Source: Gp6-AA40 sp035711805 (GTDB taxonomy: Bacteria > Acidobacteriota > Vicinamibacteria > Vicinamibacterales > UBA2999). Taken from it: a stretch of DNA of 64,000 bases. Under the pieces are notes generated by a model. The model saw nothing but the letters and a program-made list of their open reading frames with translations. It made no database searches and was not told the origin of the DNA. The DNA lies in NCBI GenBank assembly GCA_035711805.1, contig DASTBV010000097.1, forward strand, positions 1 through 64,000, read 5' to 3'. This document shows, in pieces, positions 1 to 7,810 of this stretch. Within the stretch, counting starts at the first letter, position 1. Every line of letters begins with the position of its first letter. Made by a program: the position numbers and the translations under genes.

Positions 1-7
1 GATTTAA

Positions 8-83
8 TGGAGCCGGCGGTCGGACTTGAACCGACGACCTGCTGATTACGAATCAGCTGCTCTACCAACTGAGCTACGCCGGC
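8..83 (-). tRNA. tRNA-Thr (anticodon CGT)
   Basis: Read on the minus strand this is a complete cloverleaf. The acceptor arm GCCGGCG pairs with CGCCGGC, followed by discriminator T and an encoded CCA. The D-arm has AGCTCAGTTGGTAGAGC, the anticodon stem GCTGA/TCAGC encloses loop TTCGTAA, and the T-arm carries GGTTCGAGTCC. Anticodon CGT reads the threonine codon ACG. Base pairing is perfect in the acceptor stem, so it should be functional. Confidence 0.97.
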
Positions 84-95
84 CAGGCGAGGTCC

Positions 96-118
96 GTCCG
101 CCTGAAGGCGGACACTAC
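96..118 (-). repeat. REP palindrome (GTAG-type), copy 1
   Basis: Reads on the minus strand as GTAGT followed by the hairpin GTCCGCC-TTCA-GGCGGAC. This is the same unit that flanks the RAYT transposase near 7.1-7.7 kb. It lies just downstream of the 5' end of the tRNA-Thr gene. Confidence 0.85.
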
Positions 119-240
119 GACGGCGGCGGGCCGCCGAAGCGTCAATTGTAACCGCCCGATCCAGACCCGGCAAACGCAACGGATTGACGGATGACGCGGC
201 TCCGGGTTTGTGGCAGCATACGCCGTCCCCCGAGACTACT

Positions 241-1296
241 GTGCAGCGCTTCTGGTTCACTACCGCCTGCTGTCTCACGCTGCTGCTGGTGCAGCACGCG
301 TCCGCTCAGTGGATCGACTACAAGACGCCGGGGTTGCCGCGTACGCCTGATGGAAAGGTGGACCTCAAGGCGCCGCGCCCCGTGACCGCCGACGGCAGGC
401 CCGACCTGACCGGCCTGTGGGCCCTCGAAGCGAAGATCGACGTTTCGGGAGCGCTCGACGCAGCCGGCCCGCAGCCGTGGATCGTTGACGCGGCGAAGAC
501 CTACATGCACGAACTGGGGCGCAACGACACGGGCGTCCTCTGCCTCCCGGGCGGCCCTCGCGGCTCCGTCGGTGTCCAGTTCGCGAAATTCGTTCAGACA
601 CCGGCCTTGACGACCGTCCTTTACGAAGGACTCGAGTACCGGCAGATCTTCACCGACGGCCGCCCGCTGCCCGCCGACATGAACCCGACCTGGCTCGGCT
701 ACTCGATCGGACGCTGGGAGGGCGACACGCTCGTCGTCACGACGGCCGGCTACAACGACCGGACGTTCCTCGACGGGCTGGGGCACCGCCACTCGGAGGC
801 CCTTCGCGTCACGGAGCGCTTCACACGGCGCGACCTGGGGCACATGGACATCGTGGTGACCTTCGAAGACCCGAAGGCGTACGCGAAACCGATCACGATC
901 CCCGTGGAAGCCACGCTGCGGCCCGACACGGAAATGATCGAATACGTCTGCAACGAGAACGAACGCAGCCGGCCACATCTGGTGGGAACGGCGGACGACG
1001 ACAAGAAGCAGCGGGTCGCCGTCGACTCTGCGGTGCTCAAGAGTTACGAGGGAACGTATCAGTTCCCGCCCTTCGTTCCCGGGGACAGGGTATTCCTGGT
1101 CACCGTGACGGCGAAAGACGGCGACATCCTCTTGTCGATCGAACGGGGTCCGACTCTCACCGCCATTCCGACAACGCGGACGAAATTCCTCGCTCAGGGC
1201 GTCGGCGTCGAGTTCCTCCCGGGACCGAGCGGCGTCGTGAACGAGATGGTCGTGACCATCGTCGAAGGTGAACTCAAGGGCGTGCGCATCAAATAG
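241..1296 (+). CDS. Secreted protein of an acidobacterial PDLTG/ERFTR family
   Basis: A 351-residue secreted protein of unknown function. I chose the GTG at 241 because it places a clean signal peptide (residues 1-22, hydrophobic core LTLLL, AxA-like cleavage ASAQ) at the N-terminus; the open frame extends further upstream without signal-like sequence. The body carries PDLTGLW near residue 58, then GRWEGDTLVVTT, SEALRVTERFTR and a late EYVCNEN. The protein at 23763 shares the same block order, so the two are paralogues. Such proteins are numerous in Acidobacteriota, but no activity is assigned. A DinB-like gene follows after 8 bp, probably co-transcribed. Confidence 0.8.
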   Translation: MQRFWFTTACCLTLLLVQHASAQWIDYKTPGLPRTPDGKVDLKAPRPVTADGRPDLTGLWALEAKIDVSGALDAAGPQPWIVDAAKTYMHELGRNDTGVLCLPGGPRGSVGVQFAKFVQTPALTTVLYEGLEYRQIFTDGRPLPADMNPTWLGYSIGRWEGDTLVVTTAGYNDRTFLDGLGHRHSEALRVTERFTRRDLGHMDIVVTFEDPKAYAKPITIPVEATLRPDTEMIEYVCNENERSRPHLVGTADDDKKQRVAVDSAVLKSYEGTYQFPPFVPGDRVFLVTVTAKDGDILLSIERGPTLTAIPTTRTKFLAQGVGVEFLPGPSGVVNEMVVTIVEGELKGVRIK

Positions 1297-1304
1297 GAGC
1301 CGCT

Positions 1305-1850
1305 ATGCATCAGCATCTGATCGACGTGCTGGCGACGCTCGACGCGTCGCGTCAGGCCTTGCGGGAATCCGTCGCCGCGATTCCTCCAGCCGCCCGCACG
1401 GCACGTCCCGGACCCGATCGCTGGTCCCCGGTGGACATCATCGAGCATCTGTCGCTCGTCGAAGCGCGATTCAGCGCCGTGGTCGGCGGCAAGATTGCCG
1501 ACGCGGTCAACGCCGGTCTCGGACACGAGAGCGAGGGGCGCGAGCCGCTGCCCGAGCGCATCCGCACCCTGCTGGCGGATCGAACGGGCAAGCGAACCGC
1601 CCCCGAGGCGGCGATTCCGTCCGGCGTGATGAACGAGAACGCGGCGTGGGCGGCTGCCGACCGCGCGCGTGCGGGGTTCCGCGCCGCCGTGATGAGCGCC
1701 GACGGCCGCGCCCTGAGCAGCGTGATTCACGAGCATCCGTTCTTCGGGCCGCTCAACGTGTATCAGTGGGTGGAGCTCATTGCCGCCCACGAGATGCGCC
1801 ATGTGGCGCAGGTGCGCGAAGCGGCGGCGCAGCTGCTGGCGCGGGCGTGA
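1305..1850 (+). CDS. DinB-like superfamily protein
   Basis: 181 residues. It has the features of the DinB/YfiT-like metal-binding four-helix fold: RWSPVDIIEHLSLVE near residue 43, and a late HEMRHVAQVRE that would supply the C-terminal histidines. With the EH pair in the first motif these form the usual His triad. Members act as thiol-dependent S-transferases or damage-induced proteins, and this one's substrate cannot be told. It follows the upstream secreted-protein gene by 8 bp with GGAGCC before the ATG. Confidence 0.75.
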   Translation: MHQHLIDVLATLDASRQALRESVAAIPPAARTARPGPDRWSPVDIIEHLSLVEARFSAVVGGKIADAVNAGLGHESEGREPLPERIRTLLADRTGKRTAPEAAIPSGVMNENAAWAAADRARAGFRAAVMSADGRALSSVIHEHPFFGPLNVYQWVELIAAHEMRHVAQVREAAAQLLARA

Positions 1851-1904
1851 CACCGCGCGCGGAACGATCGAACCAAATTCGCGGAAGCGGCGTCTAACAG
1901 GCGA

Positions 1905-3179
1905 TTGCGCCTCGCCAGGCTGATACCGGTCGTGTGTCTTGCCCTGTCTGGCGGCACAGGCGGCACCGCGTTCGCCCAGGAGCCGGCTGCGCCCGCTGCG
2001 GCCGGCCCGATCCGGATCTTCATCGACTGCAACAACACACCATGTGACTCTGATTTTTTCCGGACCGAAATCAGTTTCGTGGAGCACGTGCGTGACCGGC
2101 AGAACGCCGACGTCCACCTGCTGATGACCGGGCAGTCCACCGGCAGCGGCGGCCGCGAGATCACGTTCAGTTTCTTCGGCCAGGGGCGCTTCAAGGGCCG
2201 CGATGCGGTGTTGAAGGAAACGTTCGTCGTGGCGGCGTCCGACGACGACGTCCGGCGCGGCATGGTGCGCGTGATGTCGCTCGGGCTCGTGCCGTACGCG
2301 CTGGGGACCCCGAGCGCGGATCGCCTCCGCGTCACGCTGCAGGAGGCGCAGTCGACGACGACCGCGGCCGCTCAGTCGAGCGATCCCTGGAACCGCTGGA
2401 GCTTCCGTGTGAACGTCAACGGCAACGCCAATGGCGAGAGCTCGAGCAGCTCGTTCAACGTGAACACCAACGTCAACGCGAATCGCACCACGGACGAGTC
2501 GAAGATCAATCTCAACGCGCGAATGAACTACCGCCAGAGCAAGTTCGAGCTGCCGGACGGGCGGACGTTCCTGTCGCCGAATCGCGATTATGGGACGAAC
2601 GGGCTCTACGTGAAGTCACTGGGCGGTCATTGGTCGGCGGGCGTCCGCAGCAGCTGGAGCTCGTCGACGTTCAGCAACGAGAACTGGGCGTGGTCCGGCG
2701 GACCGGGGATCGAGTGGGACCTCTTTCCGTATTCGGAGTCGACGCGCAGGCTGCTGACGATCAACTACTCGCTGCGCGGGCGCATCTGGGACTACCGCGA
2801 GGTCACGATCTTCGGCAAGCTGCATGAAACCCGCCTGTCGCAGTCGCTCGATACCACCTTGTCGATGCGCCAGCGGTGGGGGACGCTCGCGTCGAGCGTC
2901 GAAGTGGCGTCGTTCGTTCCCGATTTCGGGAAGAACCACGTCAACGTCTTCGGCGAGGTGTCGCTGAACCTGTTTCGCGGACTGGCGCTCAACCTGTTCA
3001 CCAGCATGGAGTCCGTGCGGGATCAGATCTCGCTCCCTGCCAGCGAAGCGACCAACGAGGAGGTGCTCGTCAACCAGCGTCAGCTGGCGACGAGCTACCG
3101 GTATTTCATGTTCTTCGGCGTCAGCTACACGTTCGGATCGATCTTCAGCCCGATCGTCAATCCGAGGTTCGGCGGTTAG
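1905..3179 (+). CDS. Secreted outer-membrane beta-barrel-like protein (DUF481-like)
   Basis: 424 residues starting at a TTG at 1905, which gives a signal peptide ending TAFAQ (about residue 25). Residues 30-140 form a soluble domain. From about 160 the sequence is alternating polar/hydrophobic beta strands rich in Asn, Ser, Arg and aromatic residues, with a final strand ending in the SYTFGSIFSP region. That pattern is typical of small outer-membrane barrels of the DUF481/YdiY kind. Function is unknown. Its stop overlaps the stop of the convergent peroxiredoxin gene by four bases. Confidence 0.65.
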   Translation: MRLARLIPVVCLALSGGTGGTAFAQEPAAPAAAGPIRIFIDCNNTPCDSDFFRTEISFVEHVRDRQNADVHLLMTGQSTGSGGREITFSFFGQGRFKGRDAVLKETFVVAASDDDVRRGMVRVMSLGLVPYALGTPSADRLRVTLQEAQSTTTAAAQSSDPWNRWSFRVNVNGNANGESSSSSFNVNTNVNANRTTDESKINLNARMNYRQSKFELPDGRTFLSPNRDYGTNGLYVKSLGGHWSAGVRSSWSSSTFSNENWAWSGGPGIEWDLFPYSESTRRLLTINYSLRGRIWDYREVTIFGKLHETRLSQSLDTTLSMRQRWGTLASSVEVASFVPDFGKNHVNVFGEVSLNLFRGLALNLFTSMESVRDQISLPASEATNEEVLVNQRQLATSYRYFMFFGVSYTFGSIFSPIVNPRFGG

Positions 3180-3748
3180 TTCACCGTCGCGACCTTGAGC
3201 TGGGCGAGGCGCGCGAGGATGTCTTCGGCGGACGTCTCCGGGTTCACCGCGCGATCGATGTGGGCAATCCGCCCGTTCTTGTCGATGTAGAACGTCCAGC
3301 GGTTCGCCATGCCGCGTGTGCTGAGCACGCCGTACCGCGCCGCCACGCTCTTGTCCGCATCGCTCAGCAACGGAAAATCGGCCTTCTCCGACTGGGCGAA
3401 TTTCGTGTTCTGCTCGATCGGATCGACGCTGGCCATGAAGTACGCCACGTCGTACTTGCGCAGGCGATCGCCGTTGGCCGCGAGCGACTTGCACTCGAGG
3501 GTGCAGCCGGCGGTAAACGCCTTCGGGAACCACGCGACGACAACGGCCTTCTTGCCTCGATAGTCGGCCAGGGAATACGTCTTGCCGTCGGATGCCTGCA
3601 GCGTGAAGTCGGGTGCCTGGTCGCCGACCTTGAGGGTCACGGCCGGGGCCTGTGCGCCGAGCGCAACGGGAGCCTGAGCGCCGAGAGCCGAAGTAAGGGC
3701 CACGGCCGCCGCCAGCGTGCCGAGAAACGTCTTTGCCATGCCGATCAT
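3176..3748 (-). CDS. Exported peroxiredoxin (AhpC/TSA, PrxQ/BCP-like)
   Basis: 190 residues with an N-terminal signal peptide (residues 1-24, ending ALGAQ), so it probably reduces peroxides in the periplasm. The thioredoxin-fold domain starts at VGDQAPDFTLQ. The active site reads FPKAFTAGCTLECK: the peroxidatic Cys is in GCT, with a second Cys four residues later, close to the five-residue spacing of atypical 2-Cys BCP enzymes. The start ATG overlaps the stop of the upstream antiporter gene as ATGA, so the two are translationally coupled. The link hints at a shared role in oxidative or electrophile stress. Confidence 0.88.
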   Translation of the reverse strand: MIGMAKTFLGTLAAAVALTSALGAQAPVALGAQAPAVTLKVGDQAPDFTLQASDGKTYSLADYRGKKAVVVAWFPKAFTAGCTLECKSLAANGDRLRKYDVAYFMASVDPIEQNTKFAQSEKADFPLLSDADKSVAARYGVLSTRGMANRWTFYIDKNGRIAHIDRAVNPETSAEDILARLAQLKVATVN

Positions 3749-5451
3749 TGTACGGGGAGATGGAAGAGCTCGGCACGCACCCGGTCGCGCTCGCGGTCGA
3801 TCTGATCAGCCGTCGCGCCCAGCCGGCGGAGCACCGCTTCCGTCATCGCCAGCGCGACTTCACCTTCTCCTGAAAACACCTGCTCGGCGCCTGCGGCGCG
3901 AAGCGGCGGCACGTCGCGGAGATACACGCTTCTCACGAAGATGTGGACCCGCGGATTCAGTTCGCGCGCGATTTCGGTAATTTCACGCGCTCCCGCGTCG
4001 CCGCTGATGATGAGCGTCCCTGCATGGCGAAGCCCGGCCGTAATGAGCGAGTTCGGGTGGCGCGCGTCGCCGTAAACGGCCGAGATGCCGGTCTGCCTGA
4101 GCTGCCGGACCGTGTCCATGTTCAGCTCGACCACAGTCGGGAAGATGCCGTTCTCCCGCAGCAGCCTCGTGACGGTCCGTCCAGTCGGGCCGTACCCGAT
4201 CACGATCGCACGCGTCTGCGGATCGAGTGACGAGGTGGTCACGCCATCGTCGTGGTCCACCTGCGCGCCTTCCCGGATGCGCACGAGAAATCGCTCGGCA
4301 GGTTCAATCAGCCGCGAGGCCAGCGGATTCACGACGATCGATGTGATCGAGACCGCGACGATCACGTCCGTCGCGCTCTCCGGAAGGACGCCAAGCGATC
4401 GGCCGACGCCGGCAAGGATGAATGAGAACTCGCCGATCTGGGCGAGCGCGGAGGGGACGCTCAGCACGGTCCGCAGCGGGTAGCGAAACACCGCCAGCAG
4501 CAGTGCGACGACCAATGGCTTTCCGACCACGACGATGGCAAGCGCGGCGGCGACAAGCCACGGCTCCTCGAGCAGCGCCGAGGGATCGAGCAGCATGCCG
4601 ACCGAGACAAAGAACAGCACAGCGAAGGCGTCGCGCATCGGCAGCGCGTCGGTTGCCGCACGCAGGCTGTAGTCGGATCGGTTGACAACCATGCCTGCGA
4701 CGAAGGCGCCCAACGCCATCGACACGCCAAACAGCGTGGCCGCCCCGACGGCGATGCCGAGCGCGATGACGAGGACCGCGAGCGTAAACAGCTCCCGTGA
4801 TCGCGTTGCGGCGATGCGGTCGAGCAGCACCGGGATGATTCGCTGTCCGACGATCGCGGCAAAAACCGCGAGCCCGGCCATCTTTGCGATCGTGACCACG
4901 AGATCGATCACGATCGTCGACGCCGTGGGTTCGCCTGCCGCCAGGGTTGGCAGCAGGACGAGCGCCACGACCGTCAGGACGTCTTCCATGACCAGCCAGC
5001 CCAGCGCGATGTGGCCGAGCGGCGTGTGCAGCTTTCGCGCGTCCGAGAGCACGCGGACGAGCACGACCGTGCTGGCCACTGAAAGCGTCAGTCCGAACAC
5101 AACCGCAGCCGGCCAGGACCAGCCGAACATCCGCGCCGCCGCGGCGCCAAGCGCGGTCGCCCAGGTCATGCCGATGATCGCGCCGGGGATGGCGATTCGC
5201 CGCACCGCCAGCAGCTCTTCGAGATGGAACTGCAGGCCGACGCCGAACATGATGAGGATGACGCCGACTTCGGCCAGCTGTTCGGCGATCGCGACATTTG
5301 CCGCGAACCCGGGCGTATGCGGCCCGACGAGCACGCCAGCGATCAGGTAGCCGACGATGGGCGACAGCCCGAGGCGTTGCGTGAAGTAGCCGAGGACGAG
5401 GGCCGCGCCGAGGCCGGCGGCCAGCAACAGAATCAGGTCTGCGCCGTGCAT
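3745..5451 (-). CDS. CPA2-family K+/H+ antiporter with TrkA-N domain (KefB/YbaL-like)
   Basis: 568 residues. Residues 1-390 hold about 12 membrane helices of the Na+/H+ exchanger fold, starting HGADLILLLAAGLG, with the characteristic GYLIAGVLVGPHTPG. Residues about 410-530 are an RCK/TrkA-N Rossmann domain (AIVIGYGPTGRTV) that would bind NAD(H) or a ligand and gate the channel. Length and order match YbaL/KefB. In E. coli, Kef systems respond to glutathione adducts; whether that holds here is unknown. It is the first gene of a two-gene operon with the exported peroxiredoxin. Confidence 0.9.
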   Translation of the reverse strand: MHGADLILLLAAGLGAALVLGYFTQRLGLSPIVGYLIAGVLVGPHTPGFAANVAIAEQLAEVGVILIMFGVGLQFHLEELLAVRRIAIPGAIIGMTWATALGAAAARMFGWSWPAAVVFGLTLSVASTVVLVRVLSDARKLHTPLGHIALGWLVMEDVLTVVALVLLPTLAAGEPTASTIVIDLVVTIAKMAGLAVFAAIVGQRIIPVLLDRIAATRSRELFTLAVLVIALGIAVGAATLFGVSMALGAFVAGMVVNRSDYSLRAATDALPMRDAFAVLFFVSVGMLLDPSALLEEPWLVAAALAIVVVGKPLVVALLLAVFRYPLRTVLSVPSALAQIGEFSFILAGVGRSLGVLPESATDVIVAVSITSIVVNPLASRLIEPAERFLVRIREGAQVDHDDGVTTSSLDPQTRAIVIGYGPTGRTVTRLLRENGIFPTVVELNMDTVRQLRQTGISAVYGDARHPNSLITAGLRHAGTLIISGDAGAREITEIARELNPRVHIFVRSVYLRDVPPLRAAGAEQVFSGEGEVALAMTEAVLRRLGATADQIDRERDRVRAELFHLPVQ

Positions 5452-5468
5452 GCAGCTGGATCGTACTC

Positions 5469-5490
5469 GTAGTGTCCGCCTTTAGCGGAC
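5469..5490 (+). repeat. REP palindrome, copy 2 (variant loop)
   Basis: GTAGT followed by GTCCGC-CTTTA-GCGGAC. It lies in the divergent gap between the antiporter gene and udgX. The loop differs from the standard TTCA copy. Confidence 0.8.
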
Positions 5491-5575
5491 CCGAACTTGC
5501 CATCGCAGTGTTCGCTTTCCTTGTCCGCCGTAGCACGCAGCGCGAACGCGGAAGACGGACAAAGGAGCTGTATCG

Positions 5576-6217
5576 GTGAGCAAGACCGGTGACGACGAGA
5601 AGACCGCGGCGCCGTTCGTGCCGAAGACGACAAGCCTGAAGGTGCTGGGCGCGGCCTCGCACGAATGCCGCGGGTGTGATCTCTATAAGACCGCCACACA
5701 GGTCGTGTTCGGGGCAGGGCCGAAGAGCGCGCGGGTGATGTTCGTCGGCGAGCAGCCGGGCGATCAGGAGGACCGGCAGGGGGAGCCGTTTGTCGGGCCC
5801 GCGGGCGTGCTGCTCGACAAGGCGCTTGCCGACGCCGGCATCCCGCGCGATCAGGTGTATGTCACCAACGCCGTAAAACACTTCAAGTGGGAGCCGCGCG
5901 GCAAGCGGCGTATCCACAAGAAGCCGCGTGCGTCGGAAGTGAAGGCGTGCCGCCCGTGGCTGGAAGCGGAGCTGCGCGCCGTGAAGCCGGCGGTTGTCGT
6001 CTGTCTCGGCGCCACCGCTGCGCAGTCGATGCTGGGCGCCAGCTTCAAGCTGATGCAGCAGCGCGGTCAGGTTGTTTCGAGCCCGGCCGCGGCGCGGATT
6101 GTCGCGACGATCCATCCGTCCGCCGTCCTGCGCGCCCCGGATTCGGAGGGCCGGAAGGCTGCCTACGCCATGCTCGTAGCTGATCTGAAGGTCGTCGCCA
6201 AAGCACTCCGTACGTAG
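5576..6217 (+). CDS. udgX: Uracil-DNA glycosylase of the UdgX type
   Basis: 213 residues, GTG start 8 bp after AAAGGAG. It recognises uracil in DNA. Motif 1 reads GEQPGDQED, the UdgX version of family-4 GEAPG, and the R-loop KRRIHKKP is present near residue 108. In mycobacterial UdgX the His of KRRIH attacks the deoxyribose and leaves the enzyme covalently bound to DNA. Cys ligands for the Fe-S cluster are visible (CRGC near residue 32, ACRPW near 125), and the C-terminal motif is HPSAVLR. The stop codon TAG lies inside a REP element, so the last codons may be repeat-derived. Confidence 0.92.
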   Translation: MSKTGDDEKTAAPFVPKTTSLKVLGAASHECRGCDLYKTATQVVFGAGPKSARVMFVGEQPGDQEDRQGEPFVGPAGVLLDKALADAGIPRDQVYVTNAVKHFKWEPRGKRRIHKKPRASEVKACRPWLEAELRAVKPAVVVCLGATAAQSMLGASFKLMQQRGQVVSSPAAARIVATIHPSAVLRAPDSEGRKAAYAMLVADLKVVAKALRT

Positions 6218-6255
6218 TGTCCGCCTTCAGGCGGACCCGTAGTCTTTAGGCGGCC
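6214..6255 (+). repeat. Two REP palindromes in tandem (one intact, one decayed)
   Basis: 6214-6236 is an intact GTAGT plus GTCCGCC-TTCA-GGCGGAC unit. 6239-6255 is a decayed copy (GTAGTCTTTAGGCGGCC). The GTAG of the first supplies the TAG stop codon of udgX. Confidence 0.85.
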
Positions 6256-6315
6256 CCGCCGTTGTGAGCCCGAATCCTCCTCCTTGACGCCTTACGGAGC
6301 AGGAGGAATCCACCC

Positions 6316-7080
6316 GTGGCGGAACAGACCCGTGACCATCGCAGTTTTCTTGCGGCGGCCGAGAAGAAACTGCTGATTGCCATCGCGCGCCGGCTGCCCC
6401 CGGCGATCAATTCCGATCACCTGACGGCGCTGGCGCTCCTGGCGATGGCGCTGGCCGGGGCCTGCTACGCCCTGGCCCGTTGGGACGTCCGGCCGCTGTG
6501 GGTGGCTGTTGCTGCCCTGGCGCTGAACTGGTTCGGCGACAGCCTCGACGGCACGCTCGCGCGCGTCCGCAAGGTCGAGCGGCCACGCTACGGCTTCTAC
6601 GTCGATCACGTTCTCGATATCGTCGGCGCGACGCTGCTCTTCGGCGGCCTTGCGGCGTCCGGGTTCATGAACCCGCTGATCGCGCTCGCCCTGCTCATTG
6701 GCTACCTGCTGGTGTCGGGGGAAGTGTTTCTCGCGACGTCCGTCCATGGCGTGTTCCGCATGTCGTTTTCCGGATTCGGACCGACGGAGCTGCGAATTCT
6801 CCTGGCCGCCGGCACGATCGCGCTCTTTCGCGATCCGTACGTCGACCTCGGCGCGTGGGGCCGGATGCGGCTGTTCGATTTCGGCGGCCTGATTGGAATC
6901 GCCGGAATGGCTGTTGCGCTGGCGGTGAATGTGGTCCGCAACACGACCGCTCTGTCTCGCCTCGAACCGCGGCCGAATGCGAACCGCGAAGCACGCAAAG
7001 ATCGCAAAGACCGCGAAGAACTTCGATCTCTAACCGGATGGCCTTCGCGGCCTTCGCGTTCTTCGCGAGCTTCGTGGTAA
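6316..7080 (+). CDS. CDP-alcohol phosphatidyltransferase family membrane protein
   Basis: 254 residues, GTG start after AGGAGG. It has multiple membrane helices and the CDP-OH-P signature GDSLDGTLARVRKVE...GFYVDHVLD (about residues 73-100), with all four metal-binding aspartates (DxxDGxxAR...GxxxDxxxD). The family joins a CDP-linked lipid to a hydroxyl acceptor in phospholipid synthesis; the acceptor is not predictable. The last ~32 residues (from NREARKD on) are encoded by a 9-bp inverted tandem array and look like a non-homologous tail. On the opposite strand the RAYT reading frame overlaps this gene. Confidence 0.85.
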   Translation: MAEQTRDHRSFLAAAEKKLLIAIARRLPPAINSDHLTALALLAMALAGACYALARWDVRPLWVAVAALALNWFGDSLDGTLARVRKVERPRYGFYVDHVLDIVGATLLFGGLAASGFMNPLIALALLIGYLLVSGEVFLATSVHGVFRMSFSGFGPTELRILLAAGTIALFRDPYVDLGAWGRMRLFDFGGLIGIAGMAVALAVNVVRNTTALSRLEPRPNANREARKDRKDREELRSLTGWPSRPSRSSRASW

Positions 7081-7610
7081 GGGCCGTTGTAGTGTCCGCC
7101 TTCAGGCGGACCTGCCGTCGTAGTGTCCGCCTTCAGGCGGACCTCGGGTCGCCATGACAACGAATCCAAGATCTCTTCGACCGAGTGAAGCGGCGATCCG
7201 GTAAACGGATAATCGCAGACACTTTTCGCGATTCCCGCTCGAACCGGGTTTTCCACAATGTACCGGGCGACGCTCAGCACGGCTTCATCGCCGCGAAGCA
7301 CGTGCTCGTATCCGTACCGTTGCCAGAGACGCCGACCAAACGCCCGCTGGTAGTAGAACCCGGAAAACTGTTTCGACCGCTTGATAAACGCGCGGCAATC
7401 CGAATTCTCCTGTTCCCCGTTGACAAGCAGGTGGAGGTGATCGGGCATGTAACAGTACGCGACGAGTGCAAATCTTTCGTGCGCCGCGGCGCGCAGAATC
7501 TGCGCACTCACCGCTTCGACGCGAACGGCGTCGGCGACTGCTTCGTGGCGCTGATCGGTGCAATACGTTAAGAAATACGCGTGGTGGCCGATGTAGTCGA
7601 AAGCCTTCAA
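6702..7610 (-). CDS. REP-associated tyrosine transposase (RAYT, Y1/IS200-like HUH)
   Basis: The conserved domain is 7146-7610, about 155 residues, the usual size for a RAYT. It has the HUH motif in YMPDHLHLLV (metal-binding HLH), the ARYIVENPVRAG segment with the catalytic Tyr helix, and a typical SWRP end. A TTG at 7610 is the only plausible start; no Shine-Dalgarno is visible. There is no stop after the domain: the frame runs through two REP palindromes (reading VRLKADTTT) and on to a stop at 6702, antisense to the phosphatidyltransferase gene. The native stop has therefore been lost, or the tail is tolerated. REPs flank it on both sides, pointing in opposite directions. Confidence 0.8.
   Translation of the reverse strand: MKAFDYIGHHAYFLTYCTDQRHEAVADAVRVEAVSAQILRAAAHERFALVAYCYMPDHLHLLVNGEQENSDCRAFIKRSKQFSGFYYQRAFGRRLWQRYGYEHVLRGDEAVLSVARYIVENPVRAGIAKSVCDYPFTGSPLHSVEEILDSLSWRPEVRLKADTTTAGPPEGGHYNGPYHEAREEREGREGHPVRDRSSSRSLRSLRASRFAFGRGSRRDRAVVLRTTFTASATAIPAIPIRPPKSNSRIRPHAPRSTYGSRKSAIVPAARRIRSSVGPNPENDMRNTPWTDVARNTSPDTSR
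6981..7079. repeat. Inverted pair of 9-bp tandem arrays (CGCGAAGAN type)
   Basis: The left arm has units such as CGCGAAGCA, CGCAAAGAT, CGCAAAGAC and CGCGAAGAA. The right arm from 7041 has the complementary CCTTCGCGG, CCTTCGCGT, TCTTCGCGA and GCTTCGTGG. The arms can fold into a hairpin. They are read in frame as the C-terminus of the phosphatidyltransferase. The same unit recurs at 19.4 kb and, as CACGAAG, at 13.6 and 41.5 kb. Confidence 0.85.
7089..7142 (+). repeat. Two intact REP palindromes flanking the RAYT (3' side)
   Basis: Copies at 7089-7111 and 7120-7142 each read GTAGT plus GTCCGCC-TTCA-GGCGGACC. They are separated by a short TGCCGTC spacer, giving a BIME-like pair directly after the conserved end of the RAYT gene. 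Confidence 0.9.
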
Positions 7611-7664
7611 CGTTCGGGTCGGGAGGTGAGCATGCCCCCTGGAGGGCAATCGACGGGCCGGTCG

Positions 7665-7731
7665 GTCCGCCTGAAGGCGGACACTACGACAGTGGTGCGG
7701 TCGGCCTGTTCGCCGGAAGGTGGACACGACG
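7665..7731 (-). repeat. REP palindrome flanking the RAYT (5' side) plus a decayed copy
   Basis: 7665-7687 is an intact unit in minus orientation (GTCCGCC-TGAA-GGCGGAC then ACTAC). From about 7710 to 7731 a decayed version (CGCCGGAAGGTGGACACGAC) follows. It lies in the gap upstream of uvrA, opposite in orientation to the pair at 7089-7142. Confidence 0.85.
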
Positions 7732-7810
7732 ATCGTTCACCGTCGCCCGGACCGAAGTCCATGTAGTAACATTCTTCTCTTACGGTTCCAGGGGAATTCG
7801 TCACAGAGGG

